Source: Cephalotus follicularis
Lineage: Eukaryota > Streptophyta > Magnoliopsida > Oxalidales > Cephalotaceae
Length of the DNA stretch: 64,000 nucleotides
Direction of reading: 5' to 3'
NCBI GenBank assembly: GCA_001972305.1
Contig: BDDD01000171.1
Coordinates: forward strand, 108,391 to 172,390
Translations under genes and position numbers: made by a program
The notes under the pieces: model-generated
Database searches by the model: none
The model's input: only the letters and a program-made list of their open reading frames with translations
Told to the model about the DNA's origin: nothing
Shown: positions 60,051-64,000 of the stretch, one piece after another
Layout of the letters: the number at the start of each line of letters is the position of its first letter
Position numbering within the stretch: position 1 is the stretch's first letter

Positions 60051-60165
60051 ATTTTATTTACTTTACCAAATTTCTTTTCTTTTTCTTTTCTTTTTCTTTC
60101 CTTCTTTCTTTCTTTCCTTCTTTCTTTCCTTCCTTTTCTTCTCTTCTCTTCTCTTCACCCGAACT
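60051..60165 (+). repeat. CT-rich tract in the LTR of element L
   Basis: A long run of TTTCTTT, CCTTCTTTC and TTCTCTTC words, nearly free of purines on this strand. Confidence 0.9.
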
Positions 60166-60944
60166 CACTCCCTCCCCTCATAAATTCCACACGTCTTCAA
60201 TCTTCCCTTTCCTTATTCAGCCGATTCTTGTCTCCTCTTCTTCCATATGTGGGCAAATTTTGTCTTCTCCTTTCCCTTTTGGAAAGTGACATTACCATCT
60301 TATATGTGTCTCCCATTTTCTGTTATGAGCCACTGCCGAATCTGCAATGTTGGAGTCTGTTTGATCCTTGTGAAATCGTTACAGAGGTAATCTCAATTCC
60401 TTTGGTTTTTCTTTTGGGTTGAATTCCTCTGTTTTGTTAAGTATATTATGTATCTCCTTGTTGGTTTCCTTTTGTCCCTGTGTGCAGCCGATTGTGATTG
60501 TGTTGTAGTGTTCCTTCTGCTGTTTTCTGTGTTTCCAACACCATTACAGGTTAGTGAATCATGCTGTGATGGTTTATTCCACTTGGTCACTTTGTATTCA
60601 TGCTAAATAGGTTGTTAGAAGATATTTGGTTTCCTGTCAATTCAGGCGATGTTAGCATTATTGTTCTAAACCAATTGGTCAGTCTTTAGACACTCACATA
60701 AATGGTAATCTGGTTATAAAATCTGTAAATGATAATGGACAGGAATCTGGACATTTTTGTATGCACATATAAATGTTATTCTTTCTTTCTCTTAAAGTTA
60801 AGCCACTGATTTTCTTGTTCTGTGTCAATTTTGTGTTTCCATGTCACCTAAATGTCATATATAGTCATACAATTATGTCCTTGTGTCACTAGTATAATGT
60901 TGTACTCACTTTAACCGGTTTCTGCATCAAATTGTCATGTTGCT

Positions 60945-61220
60945 GCTGTTCTGTCGTCCAGAACAGTCGGCTGTTCTTGTGGACAGTCGGCTGGATTGGA
61001 TGAGTAGTCGACTGCCACATGAACACAGTCGACTGCTTTGTGTTGTGTAGTCGACTGCCCTATGAACAAGTCGACTGTCTTGGGTTGTGTAGTCGACTAG
61101 ATATAAGTGACAGTCGACTACCTGCATTCTGGTTTGAGTAGTCGACTGGACCTTGTGATTAGTCGACTGCCAAGCTTCCCCAGTCGGCTAGTGCTTTGTA
61201 ACAGTCGACTGTTTTGTCCA
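60945..61220 (+). repeat. Array of AGTCGACTG motifs in the LTR of element L
   Basis: About a dozen copies of AGTCGACT or CAGTCGGCTG at intervals of about 15-35 bases, for example at about 61003, 61026, 61048, 61088, 61106, 61138 and 61162. Most are perfect 8-base palindromes. Confidence 0.9.
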
Positions 61221-62065
61221 GAAAAGTGCTGTTTTCAACTGTTTTGATTCGTTTGTTTCTCGAATCGATCCGAGCCTTTTCCAAACACAGTTATGAGTCT
61301 GTTTAATGCTTCTGATGTGTCTTAGACTCTTATATGAATGATTTTGGGTGTCTTTTAGATTGTTGTGCTTCAAGTGGAGTTGTTTTAAATCATCTATCCG
61401 TAAGTGCAGTGTGAACGCATAAGGTACGGATTTCTATCGTTTCCTTGGCTATCTGATTTTTGAACCGAAAACAGTTTTGCTTTATGCTATACTTCTTTGT
61501 TTACGAACTTGGAAATGTTTTATGATTTTGATATGTTTCGGAAATGAAGTTGGTTTTGACGTTTATAAATGTTTCTGACTTTATTTATATGACACGAAAT
61601 GATCCGATATGTTATGATATGTTATGATCACCTCTTTATAGTGAAGTATAAATGAGTTGATGATTTGGTTATGAAATGTATGATATGATATCATTGTGAA
61701 CGATTCTCAAATATGTTTTGCGAAAGCATATTTTATGTGGTTTTAAATTGATTTCGATAAATCAATGATTGAATACTGAGTATTGTACCCACCTATGGGG
61801 CGTACCATAGGCATGTCGTAGGTCTGGCACGGGGACATGACACTTTCGTAGTGGTGTGATTAGTCTACGATGTCTCTGAGTGTTATGAATAAATCCCATG
61901 AGGTGGATTTATGTAGGTTTTGTTTCCTTAGAAGACCTAACTAGGTTTGACCTGTGAGATTGGGTAGACACTAGGTTAGGCTGTTTCGGTTACGATTTTA
62001 TGATATGTTTTCTGTTTCGGTTTCTGTTCCTTGTGATGTTTTATGTTTTGAGTGCCTTTTCGTAG

Positions 62066-63300
62066 ATGGCACGTACAGGGAACGCTGCTCGGAGGACTGC
62101 ACCCATGGAGGGTCAGGGAGTCAGAAACGAGCCTACTATGGAGGAGTTGGTACGTCAGGCGGTCGCTCAGGAGGTACGACGCGTGTTGGGTGAACAGAAT
62201 CAGAATCAAGGTCATAGGAAGCCGGTTGTTGAGGAGGATGCTCCAGTTGATGTTCAGTTGGGAAGAGAAGCTGGGGACAAGACTGACACACCTACCTATA
62301 TCTGGCTTGAGCGGTTCCAGAAACAGAGGCCGTAGTCTTTCAGCTCAGCCGTGACTCCAGTGGAGGCTGAGCACTGGATTGCTCATATGGACAAAATCTT
62401 CGATGTGCTTGGTTGTAGTGACGAGCAGAAGATTAAGCTAGCTGTTTACAACCTTGAGGGCGATGTTTAGAAATGGTGGAAAGCTGTGGATTTGGCGAAG
62501 GGTGGCAATTATGCGGAGACTTTGACCTGGTCCGAGTTTTGTGAAGTCTTTTATCAGCAGTACTTTCCCACTGCTGATAAGGAGGCTTACGCCAGGGAGT
62601 TCATCAATACAAGACAGAAGGATGGAGAGTCAGTGACAAAGTTTCTTACTCGTTTCACTAGGGTTGCTGGTTTTGCTGGGTCCGCGGCAGGGACAGCACT
62701 GGAGCAGGCAGAAAAGTTCAAGTGGAAGTTGCATTATCAGCTCCGGGGTAAACTGATCAACACCAGGTTTGCTGATGTTTCTGAAGTGGCAAATGCGGCA
62801 AAGAACATAGAGCTGGAAAGGTTAGATTTCCAGGCAGCTCGTCAGGAAAGTGACAGGAAGAGAAACAGAGGAGATTCTCAAGGGCAAGGTTCTAGACAGA
62901 ATAATAAGAATAGAAATGGCAAGCAAGGAAAGAGGAATGATAACCGGGACAGCAACAGCCCGGTAATGACCAGAGGCAGACACAGGGAGCTGCGGATGTT
63001 CAGATTGCCAAATGTGATGTATGTGGTAGACAGCATCCGATGCGAGTGTGCTACAAGGCTATCGGGGCCTGTTTTGTTTGTGGTCAGAAAGGGCATTTCG
63101 TGAAGGATTGTCCTGACCCTCGTGCGAAGGAAAGGAAGGGGAACAATGCAGATCATGGACAGCGCAATGTGGGAGGTCGTGTCTTTGCTATCACGACTCA
63201 GCAGGCTGCTAATGCCCCAGGTATGTTTCGGGCTTTATTTCTGTTGGTAACCGTAGGGCTTATGTTTTGTATGATACTGGATCAACCCACTCGGTTGTAG
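62066..63300 (+). pseudogene. Element L gag remnant with zinc knuckle
   Basis: Reads MARTGNAARRTAPMEGQGVR, a capsid-type block (TWSEFCEVFYQQYFPTADKE, SVTKFLTRFTRVAGFAG) and a CFVCGQKGHFVKDC zinc knuckle (about 63070-63112). It forms the particle and packages RNA. Typical of chromovirus gag. Not continuous. Confidence 0.85.
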
Positions 63301-64000
63301 CGAGGTCTTTTATTCGGCATCTTGGGATGTCTTCACAATTGCTTGATCCGACTTTGGTTCTTTCGACCCCTACGGGTTCTTCTGTTGTGATATCTGAGTG
63401 TTTTTATGCTTGTCCTCTTGTTTTCGATGATCGGATTCGAGATGCGGATCTTTTGCCTATCGATATGTATGACTTCGATATGATTCTGGGAATGAACTGG
63501 TTAGATCGTCATCGGGCTACGATCGATTGCTATGCTCGGAGGATTCTGTTTGGGGATGTGAATAGTCCTGAGTTTGTTTATCAGGGTTCACAGCCGATGA
63601 AGGAAGTGAAAGTGATATCTACTCTGAAGGCTCAGAAATTGGTGGCTAAGGGCGCTGAAGGTTTCTTAGCTATTGTGAAGGATGTCTCAAAGGTTGAGCC
63701 TCGCCTTAAAAACTATCCTGTGGTGCGAAAGTTTTCTGATGTGTTTCCGGAGGAGTTACCGGGTTTGCCACCGCAACGGGAAGTGGAGTTTACCATCGAA
63801 CTCATTCCCGGAGCGGCACCTATATCTAAGGCACCTTACAGAATGGCACCGTTGGAACTGCAAGAGTTAAAGGAACAGTTGCCAGAGCTGTTGGATCGGG
63901 GTTTCATTCGGCCTAGTGTTTCACCGTGGGGTGCTCCGGTTCTTTTTGTGAAGAAGAAAGACGGGTCTATGAGGCTATGCATAGACTACAGAGAGTTGAA
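63240..64000 (+). pseudogene. Element L protease and start of RT
   Basis: Protease-type block [12 protein letters not shown] region (about 63260-63300) and [12 protein letters not shown] (about 63478-63515). RT entry [20 protein letters not shown] (about 63735-63790) and [20 protein letters not shown] (about 63920-63980), running off the window. It carries replication functions of the element and cannot be judged whole from this part. Confidence 0.85.

Larger units (their letters stand above)
59804..64000 (+). mobile_element. Element L: chromovirus-type Ty3/gypsy retrotransposon, cut by the window edge
   Basis: Starts TGTAATACCCTGCTTGTTCG inside K's gag start; the target duplication is expected to be GTAAA (59799-59803) but its partner is outside the window. 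A long 5' LTR region (to somewhere before 62066) is followed by gag, a zinc knuckle, protease and the start of RT. The domain wording resembles Tekay/Del-type chromoviruses; the chromodomain would lie beyond the window. The LTR/leader border and primer-binding site were not found. A few breaks are seen in the visible part. It is the youngest insertion in the K nest. Confidence 0.85.

Noticed and set aside
60945-61220. CRISPR-like appearance of the AGTCGACTG array (and of those at 24805-25195 and 40865-41235)
   Set aside because: Repeat units are too short (8-15 bases) and variable, spacing is irregular, there are no cas genes, and the context is a eukaryotic retroelement.

Overview
The window is plant nuclear DNA, most likely from a eudicot with a large, repeat-rich genome. 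The evidence is AT-rich, intron-rich host genes of plant type, Ty1/copia and Ty3/gypsy LTR elements of plant lineages (including a Tat-type gypsy with an extra archaeal-type RNase H and an antisense gene), and nested insertions with 5-bp target duplications. No species can be named from the sequence.

Left part (1-20.5 kb): the only host genes. Both are on the minus strand. At 20130-17502 are four exons of a DNAJC8-like J-domain protein (intact HPD motif), and at 13094-3344 are four exons of the C-terminal half of an R3HCC1L-like protein (RRM-like fold plus basic tail). The DnaJ part lacks its usual 3' half and the R3HCC1L part lacks its usual 5' half. All splice sites are canonical. The intron phase at the gap matches, so the eight exons could be spliced into one 340-residue chimeric reading frame. 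Three copia remnants lie in or beside this locus: A (1-2915, plus), B (6682-11797, minus, in an 8-kb intron) and C (14148-about 17013, minus, in the intron that joins the two gene halves). A hAT transposase scrap and a pair of 170-bp direct repeats also sit in the 8-kb intron.

Middle part (20.5-36.7 kb): element D (20473-33181, minus) is a full-length Tat-lineage gypsy element with two 1-kb LTRs and GAATT target duplications. It carries gag, protease, RT, RNase H, archaeal-type RNase H and integrase on the minus strand, and a separate plus-strand gene in its 3' half with its own TATA box, introns and poly(A) signal. A copia-like LTR (about 24654-25950) lies inside it. To its right is a 3.2-kb solo LTR (I, 33422-36656, TTTTA duplications).

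Right part (36.7-64 kb): nested repeats. E is a relative of D (LTR 36743-37252, antisense gene from 37828). It is split by F (38724-51806, Angela-like copia, GAACC duplications), which is itself split by a 3.2-kb solo LTR H (43766-46964, TGTGA duplications). E resumes at 51812 and stops at G (52033-about 52780), an inverted piece of the H-type LTR. Two truncated LTRs of an F/K-like family (J1, J2) follow, then K (5' LTR 55918-58336 and leader), which is interrupted at 59804 by L, a chromovirus-type gypsy that runs off the right edge. All virus-like elements are treated as fossils. The most interesting items are the possible DnaJ/R3HCC1L gene fusion, the antisense gene in D and E, and clusters of palindromic TCGA-core motifs in three unrelated elements.
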